Part shown: positions 53,952 through 63,017 of the stretch, one piece after another
Layout: every line of letters starts with the position of its first letter
Position numbering within the stretch: the first letter of the stretch is position 1
Source of the DNA: Acidobacteriota bacterium
Lineage (GTDB): Bacteria > Acidobacteriota > Holophagae > Acanthopleuribacterales > Acanthopleuribacteraceae
Assembly (NCBI GenBank): GCA_030066195.1
Contig: JASJCB010000012.1
Span: forward strand, 1-64,000
Direction of reading: 5' to 3'
Length of the DNA stretch: 64,000 bases
The notes under the pieces: generated by a model
Told to the model about the DNA's origin: nothing
The model's input: only the letters and a program-made list of their open reading frames with translations
Databases searched by the model: none
Program-made: the position numbers and the translations under genes

Positions 53952-54965
53952 ATGATCGAAATTGACGGATCTCGCGGTGAGGGCGGCGGACAAATCATCC
54001 GGTCGGCCCTCGGCTTGTCCCTGGTGACGGGAAAAGCGTTTCAAATCAAGAATATTCGCGCCGGTCGCAAGAAGCCGGGCCTGTTGCGGCAACACCTGAC
54101 GGCCGTGCGCGCCGCCGCTGAAATCGGCAGCGCCCGCGTGGAAGGCGATAACATGGGTTCCAAAACCCTGCGCTTTGAACCGGGCTCGGTGAAGGGCGGT
54201 CACTACCATTACGCCGTGGGTACCGCGGGCAGCGCCAACCTGGTGCTCCAGGCGGTCTTGCCGGGCCTGCTTCAGGCTGACGAACCCAGCGAACTGATCT
54301 TGGAAGGCGGAACCCACAACCAGGCTTCGCCGCCGTTCGATTTTCTGAAAAACACATTTGCACCCGTGCTGCATCGCATGGGGCCGAAACTAAGTCTAAC
54401 CCTGGACCGACATGGGTTCTATCCCGCGGGCGGCGGTTGCATGACCGTGCAAATCGAGCCGGCGCCCTTGAAACCGATCGAGTTGAATGAACGCGGTGCC
54501 CTGCAATCTATCGAGGCCCATGCCGTGATTGCACGCCTGGCCAAACACATCGCCGACCGGGAACTGAATACGGTCGGCGAACGTTTGGAAATCCCCCATG
54601 AGCATCGCCACATCCGCTTCGCGGGTGAATCGCAAGGTCCGGGTAATGTCTTGTTGGTAACCCTTACCGGCGAGCATGTCACCGAAACGATCTGTGGTTT
54701 CGGCGATCGCGGCATGCGCGCGGAAGACCTGGCCGAGGCGGTCGCGGCCGAGGCTCAGGCCTATCTAAACGCCGACGTACCCGTGGGCGCACACCTCGCC
54801 GATCAACTGTTGATACCTTTTGCCATGGCCGGCGGCGGCAGTTTCCGGACCACCGCGCCTTCCTCGCACTTCACCACCAACGTAGAAACCGTGCGCACCT
54901 TCCTGGACGTTTCCTTCCGCGTGGAACACCTTTCGGAAAAGGCCTGGGCGGTTACGGTGCGTTGA
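53952..54965 (+). CDS. rtcA: RNA 3'-terminal phosphate cyclase RtcA
   Basis: A 337-aa cyclase. MIEIDGSRGEGGGQIIRSAL, GGTHNQASPPFDFL, GFYPAGGGCM and the C-terminal HLADQLLIPFAMAGGGSF with a histidine that accepts AMP are all typical. It converts RNA 3'-phosphates to 2',3'-cyclic phosphates, complementing RtcB. AAGGAGG precedes ATG 53952. It ends by overlapping the convergent LysR gene by 14 nt. Confidence 0.95.
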   Translation: MIEIDGSRGEGGGQIIRSALGLSLVTGKAFQIKNIRAGRKKPGLLRQHLTAVRAAAEIGSARVEGDNMGSKTLRFEPGSVKGGHYHYAVGTAGSANLVLQAVLPGLLQADEPSELILEGGTHNQASPPFDFLKNTFAPVLHRMGPKLSLTLDRHGFYPAGGGCMTVQIEPAPLKPIELNERGALQSIEAHAVIARLAKHIADRELNTVGERLEIPHEHRHIRFAGESQGPGNVLLVTLTGEHVTETICGFGDRGMRAEDLAEAVAAEAQAYLNADVPVGAHLADQLLIPFAMAGGGSFRTTAPSSHFTTNVETVRTFLDVSFRVEHLSEKAWAVTVR

Positions 54966-55866
54966 TTCCCGTCTCCAGTTCGGAAGCCCTGGCCTCGGCG
55001 AGCAGCCAATCTCGGATGGTTTTGATTTTGGCAAGGTGGCCCCCGCCGCGTGGATAGACCACGTAGTAGGCCACGTCATCGCTGAGGCTTAGGGCGAACG
55101 GAGTCATCAGGCGGCCGCTGTTGAGTTCCGGCATCACCAGGCGGCGGTTGGCCAGGGCGATGCCGCGACCCTCGATGGCGGCTTGAATGGTGATATTGGC
55201 GTCCGTGTAGAGCGGATCGCGGATGACATCGACGCCTTGCACGTCCGCCAGTCGCAGCCAGGTGGTCCACTGCTCGCGAGTATCCGTGTGCAGTAACCGG
55301 TGGTAGCGGATGTCGCCCGGCTCTCTCAGCGGGTATTCTCCGTCCATGAGGCCCGGCGCGCAGACCGGCACGAAATCGGATGAGAAGAGGTAATCGGAGG
55401 CCACGCCCTGCCAACGGCCGCGGCCGAAGCGGATGGCCAGATCTACCTTATCGCGTTCGAAATCGACCAGTTCCAGGGTAGCGTTGACCATGATTTCCCA
55501 GTGGGAGTGCTGCTCATAGAAACGGGACAGGCGCGGTACCAACCAGCGCGAGGCAAACGACGGGATGACGCTGACCGTCAGTTTCTCCCGGGTTTCCCCG
55601 TGCATCAGCCGGCGCGTTTCCGCCGCCAGTTTATCCAAGATCTCGGTGGCCAGTTCCGCGTAGGCCTCGCCCGCCGCGGTCAAGATCAACGATCTCGGTC
55701 TTCGCACAAACAATTTCTTTTTCAGGTACTCCTCCAGGTTCTTGACCTGGCGGCTGATGGCTCCGTGGGTGACGAACAGTTCTTCCGCCGCGCGCGTAAT
55801 GCTGAGATGGCGCGCCGCTGCTTCAAAAGCGCGAATAGCGTTGAGCGGTGGCAATGGCTCCGGCAT
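54952..55866 (-). CDS. LysR-family transcriptional regulator (GcvA-type)
   Basis: A 304-aa regulator with an N-terminal winged HTH (LPPLNAIRAFEAAARHLSIT, RAAEELFVTHGAISRQVKNL) and a C-terminal substrate-binding domain (SVIPSFASRWLVPRLSRFYE, IQAAIEGRGIALANRRLVMP). The start PLPPLNAIRAFEAAARH is characteristic of the GcvA/AmpR branch. No gene is divergently close, so its target is not evident. Confidence 0.9.
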   Translation of the reverse strand: MPEPLPPLNAIRAFEAAARHLSITRAAEELFVTHGAISRQVKNLEEYLKKKLFVRRPRSLILTAAGEAYAELATEILDKLAAETRRLMHGETREKLTVSVIPSFASRWLVPRLSRFYEQHSHWEIMVNATLELVDFERDKVDLAIRFGRGRWQGVASDYLFSSDFVPVCAPGLMDGEYPLREPGDIRYHRLLHTDTREQWTTWLRLADVQGVDVIRDPLYTDANITIQAAIEGRGIALANRRLVMPELNSGRLMTPFALSLSDDVAYYVVYPRGGGHLAKIKTIRDWLLAEARASELETGINAP

Positions 55867-55945
55867 TATGCCTCCTTTGCAGAACCTACGTCCTCGTTAT
55901 GTTTGATCGGTGGTGAGTAAATTTTGCTTTAGAGCATTTTTACGG

Positions 55946-58747
55946 CTAGCGTTTTCTTTGCTTCGCGCGCTGACTTGCTTTTTCCAGGGCAGATTGAAGT
56001 CCAGAGGCGGGCTCAGGCTCGCTTGTCGAAGATTCCGGTGGGGGTTTACGATTAGTCGATTCCTTTCGTAAGGCCTTATCCTCAATTGGTTTGGCTGATA
56101 ATGGTTTGACGGAGGGCCTCTCGGTATCTTCGGCCGCAACCGTATCTGACACCGTTCCTTTTTTCTTGACCCTTGGTATTGACGGGGCAAGACTTTTTAA
56201 CGAACCGGTGCGACGCTCGAAGATTTCCATCAGCAGTAGAACCAGCACCAGGCCCAAGAACCAGGGGCGAAGGTCCAGAAGGTTGTTGCGCTTGGGAAGG
56301 TCCTTCCAGATACCGCCCAGATTGGTCCGTTCCGAGCCGCCCGAAAGAGCCGCCAGGGCTTCCAATTCGCTTGCGCCTTGACCGGACCGGGCCGGTGCGA
56401 ATTCCGGTGAGTAGGGTAGGCGAACCGGCGGCAGTGTGGAAACGGCCTCGCCCTCCAGGGCCAGGGAACTGAGCAGGGTTTCGTCACCGCGTAGCGGGAG
56501 TTCGGCAACCAGGCTGTGGGGGCTTTCCCAGCGCAGGCCCATGTTCTCGCGGGTGGGTTTCTCGCCTGCCTTGCCGCGCAGGATGTTCAGTTGGGGGATG
56601 GTTTTGAAGGGATCGTCCGTACGCTCCGGGTCCAGGTGGAGGGTAACGCGGACCGTGCCGCCCCGTTGTTCCTGGGTGAGCAGGCTGCCGCCCGGAAGGT
56701 CGTCGTCCCGGCCGGCGATCCAGCGGCCCAGGCTGGTGAAGAAATCGCCCACGTTGTCCCACCCGGCCAGGGGACCGGTGAACTCGCCCGAGGCCTCGCC
56801 GGTGAAGGATACCACCCGGCCGCTGCCGGCAAACCAGGAAGCGACGACCGGCGCTTTGTACTCGTCACTGGTCACGGCGGCAAGTTCGGCGCCGTCTCGC
56901 AAATAACAGAGGTTGTAACCGCCCAACGGCGGCGGGTTGGAAAAGTTGAATCCGCTGAGGCCCAGAATGCCGCTGCCCAGTTGGAAGGCGGTAACTCCTT
57001 CCACGAAGGTAGAGCGCGCCACCACGAAGGTGTCTTGGGCAAAGATACGCGGCAGAGCGGTTGCATCCTCCGTGAAATAGATCTCACCGCCGCCTCGACG
57101 GGCCACGTCGATCAGAAAGGCGCCGTCAGCGTCTGAATCCGTGCCCAGGCCGACCACACTGACCGTAAGCCCGGCCGCACTCGTCTTCTCCAACAGTTCC
57201 CGGTAATTTCCCGGCTGCTCGGCATCGGCGGCGTCGGCGAAGAGGATGATGTGGCGCGTGGCCGATTCGGCGTTTTCCAGCATGCGCGTGCCGGCCACCA
57301 GTCCGTTGTAGACGAAGATGCCGCCGCCCATGGACTCCACGCTCCGCACCCGGTTGATGATACCGCCGCGCTTCTCGCCTACCTTTTGCAGATCCACGGC
57401 GATATGGGGATCGGTGTCAACGGCGATCATGCCGAACTCGTCGACCGGTGAGAGCAGTTGGACGACTTCCGAGGCGGCCAGGTTGGCCAGGTCCATCTTT
57501 TGTTGACCGCCGGGAACCGTCATGGCCATACTCCCGGACCGATCGACCACTACCACAATCGCCAGGTTCAGTTTTCGATGCTCCTGGCGCAGTTCCATGG
57601 AAACGGGCAGGATCGGGTCCAGCGGTGACTTGTACCAACCACCGGTGCCGTAAGCGTTCCTACCGCCTGTAGTCATGAGGCCCGCGCCGGTTTCGGTGAC
57701 CCAGGCGGCAATGGCTTCCATGCCCGCATCGCCCATTTTCTCGGCGGGGATGTCCTCCAGGACCATTGCCGCGTAGCCGGAAAGCTCGTCCAGGTTCCAG
57801 CGCAGTTGGTCGGGTGTTCTGACCACAATTTCCAGGCCGCCCCGACGCATGAGATCGGCCAGGGAGGTGTCGGCATCGGCCGAAACCAATAGGGTAGGTC
57901 GTGGACCCCTGACACTGACCAGGAAATCAGCGGTATTGTTTTCTTTCACGGCGTCACGGCCGGCGCCCTTGATGCGTAGTCGGTAGCGTTGGGTGCCGGG
58001 CGCGCGCGCCATGTCACGGAAGATCAGCCGATTGCTGCCCGGCTCCAAGGCGCGTGTTCCGCGAGCAATGACCTGATCGTCGCGCAGCAGTTCGTATTCG
58101 GCGTTGCGGGCGTCCGGGGAACGGACCCAGGCGGTGATCATGAAACCCTCGCGGGCGCTGACCTGGTTGGGCGCTTCCACCCGTTCGATCGCCAGGTTAT
58201 CGCCGGCTCGATCCAGCAGACGGTAATCCAGGGCGATGCCGCGAGCAGAAGCCAGGGCCGCCGCTTCACGCGGATCGCTGCCGGTCCACAAGCCGTCGCT
58301 CAGGACCAATAACCGGCCGGAACCGTCGCGTGGGATGAGGCCCATGGCCATGTCCAACGCTTGTTTCAGATCCGAGCCGTCCTCGTCCACCTGCCCGCTC
58401 AACTCGCCCGGGTCGGCCTGATCGGGAAATTTCTCGACGGCGGGTCGGTAGCCGAAGGAGACAATGGCCAGGCGACTATCGGCCGGGCGATCGTCGCGAA
58501 CCAGGTCCAGGGCTTCGCGTGTGCGCAGGGCGCTGTCCTCGGGCATGGATTTGGAGCGATCCACTACCGCCACCACCACACCGGCCTTGCGTTTGATTTT
58601 CAGCGACGGGCCGGCCAGAGCCAGAACCAGCAGAATGGCGCCGACGACGCGCAGCATGATATGTAGGCGGCTGCCGGTGGCGTAGGTGCGCACGAAAACC
58701 AGGACCGGGATCAGGAAGAAGAGCCAGATCGGGTGACTGAAGGTCAT
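55946..58747 (-). CDS. Large VWA-domain membrane protein
   Basis: A 933-aa inner-membrane protein. Two N-terminal membrane helices (residues 5-20, 32-46), then a VWA domain with VVAVVDRSKSM (residues about 58-68), a class I glutamine-amidotransferase-like segment, and a second VWA (VVVVDRSGSMAMTVPGG). A late membrane helix (LRPWFLGLVLVLLLMEIFE) and a charged C-terminal tail follow. The architecture is known in proteins beside BatA-type genes. The start is ATG 58747, overlapping the next upstream gene's stop (ATGA). Periplasmic or membrane assembly role inferred. Confidence 0.8.
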   Translation of the reverse strand: MTFSHPIWLFFLIPVLVFVRTYATGSRLHIMLRVVGAILLVLALAGPSLKIKRKAGVVVAVVDRSKSMPEDSALRTREALDLVRDDRPADSRLAIVSFGYRPAVEKFPDQADPGELSGQVDEDGSDLKQALDMAMGLIPRDGSGRLLVLSDGLWTGSDPREAAALASARGIALDYRLLDRAGDNLAIERVEAPNQVSAREGFMITAWVRSPDARNAEYELLRDDQVIARGTRALEPGSNRLIFRDMARAPGTQRYRLRIKGAGRDAVKENNTADFLVSVRGPRPTLLVSADADTSLADLMRRGGLEIVVRTPDQLRWNLDELSGYAAMVLEDIPAEKMGDAGMEAIAAWVTETGAGLMTTGGRNAYGTGGWYKSPLDPILPVSMELRQEHRKLNLAIVVVVDRSGSMAMTVPGGQQKMDLANLAASEVVQLLSPVDEFGMIAVDTDPHIAVDLQKVGEKRGGIINRVRSVESMGGGIFVYNGLVAGTRMLENAESATRHIILFADAADAEQPGNYRELLEKTSAAGLTVSVVGLGTDSDADGAFLIDVARRGGGEIYFTEDATALPRIFAQDTFVVARSTFVEGVTAFQLGSGILGLSGFNFSNPPPLGGYNLCYLRDGAELAAVTSDEYKAPVVASWFAGSGRVVSFTGEASGEFTGPLAGWDNVGDFFTSLGRWIAGRDDDLPGGSLLTQEQRGGTVRVTLHLDPERTDDPFKTIPQLNILRGKAGEKPTRENMGLRWESPHSLVAELPLRGDETLLSSLALEGEAVSTLPPVRLPYSPEFAPARSGQGASELEALAALSGGSERTNLGGIWKDLPKRNNLLDLRPWFLGLVLVLLLMEIFERRTGSLKSLAPSIPRVKKKGTVSDTVAAEDTERPSVKPLSAKPIEDKALRKESTNRKPPPESSTSEPEPASGLQSALEKASQRAKQRKR

Positions 58748-60498
58748 ACGGCCACCCCTTCGGCGCGCCGTTTGACCAGCCACCAGTGCCAGCCCAATAA
58801 GGCCAGAGCGGCCAGTAACAGCGGAATGGTCAGCGCTTTGAACTCCTGGCGGCGGTTGACCAGGCCGGACCAGTCGCCCCAGGTACCGGTTTCCGCCCGG
58901 GTCAGAGTGGATTCGGCCAGGTCGAGGGTATTGACCGCGAACGCCTCATCGATACCTTCGGCGTTTACCCCGAAGAGGCCCACCCGGTCACCGGTCAACA
59001 GCAGGTCGCGACCGGGCGGCGTGATGATGCGAGTGGTTTCGTCCGGTTCGGTGATGGTCACGGGCAATCCCGCTCGCGCCAGTTTCAGGTTGGTGGACGC
59101 GCCGATATGCAGGTTGCGGCTCCCAAGACCGGGTTTCGATTGCGCGCGCCATTCCAGCAGGTTCCAAAACAAGACGGGCCAGGCGGGGCTCCGCTGGAAG
59201 GTGGAACTGTCGGGCGCAAAGAACATGGTGATGTTGTGGCGACCGCCCAGGTCCTCGTCCTCGATAAGCGGGACATTACCGGCGGTGATCACGGGCAGCC
59301 GGTCGGGATCGCCGGAACGTCGCGGCGCGCCCCAGATGCTGCCGCCGAAGTCCAGGCCCTCGCACAACGGGTGACCGCTGTTGCGGATGAAGGGACCTGC
59401 CAGGGGTTTGGCATTGGGCGGCGCGGCGATGGTCAGGTACCATGTCTTATCCGGTGGGTCCAGCGGCGGCGGTTCGTCGGTAATCACCAGGTCGGGGATA
59501 CCGGTCGCCCGGCTGTAACGCTCGGAGGTTACCACTGCCCTGGTAACCAGGTCCCCGATTCGCTCGTCTTCCAGTTCGATGCGCACGTCGACGGTGCGGA
59601 TATCGGGACGCACGAGCACGACGCGGCTGTCGGCGGGCAGGTCGTCATCCTCGACCGGGGCGACGGTGACCGCGGGCGCCTCGGCCGGAACACTGATCAC
59701 CAGGCGACGCACCTCGTCGGCGCCCAGGGTCAGGGAGCGGCGCGTGCTTGATTGACCGAAGGAAACGAGCAGGTCTAACGTGGCAGGCTCGGTGTCCAGG
59801 TTGGCCAGTTCCACCATACACCAACCGCCGTCGGCATCGACACCACGGCTCGCGTTGACGAAAGCCAGGTTCCCTCGTTGCTTGCCGTAGGCCTGCCACT
59901 TGATATTGCCGGCGGGTTCGGAAAGCGGCGCATGGTCGGTCAAAACCCAGATGCGGGCATCATCGCCGCCCAGGTCGCGAGCCAGGGAGAGACCGCCGCC
60001 CAAATCGGCGGTCGGGGCGCCGCAGGTCCAGGCGTCCAGGGCTTGGATCAGGGTATCGGCCTCGTCCAGGGACTCCGCGGTCAAACGGGCATCCGATCCG
60101 GCCAGGATGAGATGGATGGGGGCGTATCGGCCGGATTCGGCGGCATCGATCAGGTCTTGAGCGGCTTGTTCACGCGGGCTTTTATCGCCGCCGGCGGACA
60201 TGGAGTAGGAATCGTCCAGGACCACGGCCAGGGGAATCCGCGAGGAACCGCCGTAGAACGCGGGCGCCAGTGCGGCCAGGGTGAGGAGAATCAGAACGGC
60301 CAGTTCGATGAAGAAAAGCAGGGGCGTGCGCAACTTCTCGATTTTCTTGCCGCCGCGTGGTGAAGCCGGTTGGTTTTCCCAGAGGAACAGGGCCGACACG
60401 GTTTGGGGCTTCGAGCGGCCCAAAAGGAAGTAGATAGCGACCAGGGCCGGGATCGAAAGACCGCCCAACAAAGCCCAGGGGAAACCGAATTGCAACAT
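58744..60498 (-). CDS. BatA/VWA-type membrane protein
   Basis: A 584-aa protein whose N terminus (MLQFGFPWALLGGLSIPALV) and SKPQTVSALFLWENQPAS resemble the BatA/aerotolerance N-terminal domain. A second membrane helix and a VWA-like domain (AVVLDDSYSMSAGG) follow; the C-terminal end has one more membrane helix (FKALTIPLLLAALALLGWHW). It and the following 933-aa protein lie in one operon, with a 87-aa gene 18 nt upstream. No MoxR ATPase gene is adjacent here. Confidence 0.8.
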   Translation of the reverse strand: MLQFGFPWALLGGLSIPALVAIYFLLGRSKPQTVSALFLWENQPASPRGGKKIEKLRTPLLFFIELAVLILLTLAALAPAFYGGSSRIPLAVVLDDSYSMSAGGDKSPREQAAQDLIDAAESGRYAPIHLILAGSDARLTAESLDEADTLIQALDAWTCGAPTADLGGGLSLARDLGGDDARIWVLTDHAPLSEPAGNIKWQAYGKQRGNLAFVNASRGVDADGGWCMVELANLDTEPATLDLLVSFGQSSTRRSLTLGADEVRRLVISVPAEAPAVTVAPVEDDDLPADSRVVLVRPDIRTVDVRIELEDERIGDLVTRAVVTSERYSRATGIPDLVITDEPPPLDPPDKTWYLTIAAPPNAKPLAGPFIRNSGHPLCEGLDFGGSIWGAPRRSGDPDRLPVITAGNVPLIEDEDLGGRHNITMFFAPDSSTFQRSPAWPVLFWNLLEWRAQSKPGLGSRNLHIGASTNLKLARAGLPVTITEPDETTRIITPPGRDLLLTGDRVGLFGVNAEGIDEAFAVNTLDLAESTLTRAETGTWGDWSGLVNRRQEFKALTIPLLLAALALLGWHWWLVKRRAEGVAV

Positions 60499-60516
60499 GC
60501 GGCGATCCTACGGGGC

Positions 60517-60780
60517 TCAGACGGTGGGCAGGGATTTTTTCATAGAAATCATGGAGCCGGTTTCGGAATCCAGCTTCATCAGCTTGTAGACGCGCTCGCC
60601 GGGACCCAGGCTGCGCGTGCCGGAAGCGGGCTGCCAGTCGAAGCTGAAGGTGATCGCCCAGATCTTGCCCTCTTCGATCAGTTCGGCTTCCTCCAGCATG
60701 ACTTCCAGAAGCGGCGTATCTTTGTAGACATTGGTGAAATATTCTTTGGCCTTGGTGACGGCCTCGGTGGCATCGATCAT
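60517..60780 (-). CDS. Small protein of the VWA operon, unknown
   Basis: An 87-aa soluble protein (MIDATEAVTKAKEYFTNVYK to ISMKKSLPTV) with a helix followed by a four-strand sheet, reminiscent of PepSY-like or NTF2-like small domains. ATG 60780 is preceded by GAGG. It lies 18 nt upstream of the BatA-like gene and is probably the first gene of the operon. Function unknown. Confidence 0.7.
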   Translation of the reverse strand: MIDATEAVTKAKEYFTNVYKDTPLLEVMLEEAELIEEGKIWAITFSFDWQPASGTRSLGPGERVYKLMKLDSETGSMISMKKSLPTV

Positions 60781-60931
60781 GTGGTTTACCTCGAAGAAAC
60801 TGCCGGGAGAGCAGGAATTGGGGTCATTGTAACCCGGTAAGCTAATATACGACAAAAGTTTTGATCGAGCCTGCTGAGTTTGAAAGGAAACGGTCGTAGG
60901 AAGAGAGCCCGGTCTCGAATTTGAGTAGCGT

Positions 60932-61242
60932 GAACAAGCCCCACCTATAAAAACCCGAAGCCGGAACTATGACCTAAGTCCATGAATAGAATTCGCTTAC
61001 CGGCAAGGTGGGGTTTGTTCGCGCCGGACAAACCAGTACTCGAGAGCATGAAGGGCACGATACCGAAGGCAAGATCATGCGATCGAAACGCGAAAGGATT
61101 GCCTTCGGAAAACGATTGGAATACTGTGTTGGTTTTATGTCCCTCCAGCGCAAATAAACACACCCCATGCCGGCAAGCTTGCCATCGATACTTCCACTTT
61201 GGATGTCCCCGCGGTATATCGTTTTACGGGTGTGCTTGTTTA
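60932..61242. repeat. Gene-free interval with two long imperfect inverted repeats
   Basis: First pair: 60932-60946 versus 61006-61020, 15 bp with one G-T mismatch. Second pair: 61152-61165 versus 61228-61242, about 12 of 14. Between them lies a perfect palindrome GGCAAGCTTGCC (61172-61183). No ribosome-binding site or conserved protein was seen in 60856-61257. Could be a remnant of a small mobile element or a structured RNA. Confidence 0.4.
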
Positions 61243-61257
61243 AGCTGCCCGGCTTGC

Positions 61258-62208
61258 TCATGGGTCCCTTGATCGGCAGGGAACAGGTAGGTTTTCAGGT
61301 GGGTCTTGTGGGCATGGTGACGGCTTTTCGGTATCGGGAGGAATTGTGGCTTCCTCAACGGCCGGGGATTCGCCGGGTTCCGCCTTTGGGTTCGGGTCTT
61401 GGTGATCGATTGTTTCCGGTTCCTTCGGCGCCGACATATCGACATCTTCCACCCGGCCGGGGGGTGTTGGGGCAGCTGGTTTTGTCAGTTCCGATCGATC
61501 GGGTTCATGTCTTGACGCTACGGGGATTTGCTCGGCGTCGCCGCTGAAGGTGTAGCCGTAGCGGCGTTGGATTTCCCGGCGGCGGGACGGGCTCAGGCCG
61601 CGCAGGGCGAAGCGCAGGTAGGCGTAGACATCGCCCCTCAGTTCATCCACCCGTCGGCGTGCGGCTTTCAGGCCGGTCAACACGGCCTGATGAGCCAGGC
61701 CGGCGCGATCGACGCCCTGGCAGGAGGTCTCGGCAGCGGCCAGAGTCGTTTCTACGGCGGCGATGTCGGGGAGAGTCATGGGTGGATAACCCCGGGCCAC
61801 GGCGACGGCTTCCGCCTTGATCAAGGTTCGGGCGTATTTCAGCCAATCCCGCTTGTAGCGGGCGATCAGGAACTTGCCGGAGGCGTCCAGGCCGTAGATT
61901 TTGAAGATTTCGGAGGAGTGATCCAACACCTCGGCCCGGGCCTGCAACATTCGCCAGAACGAGCGGCACAGTTTGGCCAGTTTACCCAGATTTTGATCGC
62001 AAGCCAGGACCTGTTGGTGGCGGGAACTCAGCGTTTGGACCTTGGCCGCAACGGCCGCCGGGAACGCGCTTTCCAAGTCGAGACCGCGATCGATGAGGTT
62101 TCGGGGCAGAAAACCCGCGCCGAATTCCCTCTCCAAAGCGGCGGTCTTCAGCATACGGTTCAACCATTCCTCGCGATAGGCATCGCTTCTGATGTCCAAC
62201 ACGCGCAT
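61258..62208 (-). CDS. Alpha-helical protein with proline-rich tail, unknown
   Basis: A 316-aa protein. Residues 1-225 are all-helical without membrane segments (RVLDIRSDAYREEWLNRMLK, RHQQVLACDQNLGKLAKLCR, GLKAARRRVDELRGDVYAYL, RFALRGLSPSRRREIQRRYG). The rest is acidic and Pro/Glu-rich (KPAAPTPPGRVEDV, PPENLPVP). ATG 62208 has a perfect AAAGGAGG 5 nt upstream, so it is well expressed if transcribed. Family not recognised. It stands alone beside repeat-rich DNA. Confidence 0.7.
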   Translation of the reverse strand: MRVLDIRSDAYREEWLNRMLKTAALEREFGAGFLPRNLIDRGLDLESAFPAAVAAKVQTLSSRHQQVLACDQNLGKLAKLCRSFWRMLQARAEVLDHSSEIFKIYGLDASGKFLIARYKRDWLKYARTLIKAEAVAVARGYPPMTLPDIAAVETTLAAAETSCQGVDRAGLAHQAVLTGLKAARRRVDELRGDVYAYLRFALRGLSPSRRREIQRRYGYTFSGDAEQIPVASRHEPDRSELTKPAAPTPPGRVEDVDMSAPKEPETIDHQDPNPKAEPGESPAVEEATIPPDTEKPSPCPQDPPENLPVPCRSRDP

Positions 62209-62366
62209 GAGTACCTCCTTTGCCAAACTTTCACGGCAGCCTTTGCGCTGCCTTCAGGAGGTATCTTAATGCGCTTTCTCGGGGTCTGCCATATAGATCA
62301 TATTGTTTCTATTTTAAATATATATGCTTATAGTCTACATATATTCTTTGGCCGGCCTCCTGCGCG

Positions 62367-62618
62367 AGGAAAACCGACGCTATTGCTCGATTTCTGTTGT
62401 CGAGGCTTGTGAAATAGAGACTTATGCCTCGATTTCGAAAGTCACGCACCAAAGAATCAGTCCAGATTCCCCGATTCCGGAAGCCCGAGCGCAAGGAACC
62501 GCTACTGATTTTCGGCATTCCGACTCTCAGAATGAAGGAACCAGCGGTCATTCCCGGCGCACCGACTTTCGGAATGGAGGTTCGAGCGGTGATTTCCGGC
62601 TAAGAGGAAGCCGGATAG
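62367..62618. repeat. Six degenerate 42-bp tandem units (locus 3 of the 42-bp-period family)
   Basis: Units start at 62367, 62409, 62451, 62493, 62535 and 62577, each 42 bp, mutually diverged. Cores include CTCGATTTC (62386, 62428), GATTCC/GATTTC and AAGGAACC (62493, 62535). Units 1 and 2 of locus 1 (5231) share its core. Confidence 0.65.
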
Positions 62619-63017
62619 GTCCTTCGCGGGCATCGAAAAAGATCCGGCGGCGTGCTAGCCGCCTTGGGCGAAATCAACGACAAAAAGTTGTCGATACGGA
62701 TTTGGAATAAAAACCTCCCACCCCACTCAGCGGTGAGTTTTCGGTTCTTCTGCCTCCTTGAATTCGGGTCAACAAAACCATCGATTCGAAAAGGCCTTGC
62801 CGTCATTCATGGCATCGTTTTTTGGTTGGCTTCTTTTTCTGGGGTCGGCTGCCCTCAGGTCTGCCTTTTTGGTATTTGGACAACGGACAAAATTTAGCCG
62901 GGCTGGGGAAAGGTCAGGGCCCACGATCGTACATCGTGAGCCCCAAACCCTACAAGGCCTTTAGGCACATTGACCGGACACTCCATCCAGTTCCCGTGCC
63001 GACCTCAGGACAAAGTC
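62619..63017. other. Gene-free interval with small hairpins
   Basis: GGCGGC-GTGCTA-GCCGCC near 62648 and CGACAA...TTGTCG near 62678 can form hairpins. Open frames on both strands (for example 62652-62897) have no ribosome-binding site or protein-like sequence. Confidence 0.4.

Noticed and set aside
60974-61272. ORFs on both strands at 60974-61272
   Set aside because: No RBS, cysteine- and arginine-rich random-like translations, and they lie over inverted repeats.
62309-62551. 80-codon minus-strand ORF reading 14-residue repeats (DFRNRGI)
   Set aside because: The repeat period is explained by the DNA array; the frame breaks in further units and there is no RBS, so coding is unlikely although kept as a possibility in the findings.
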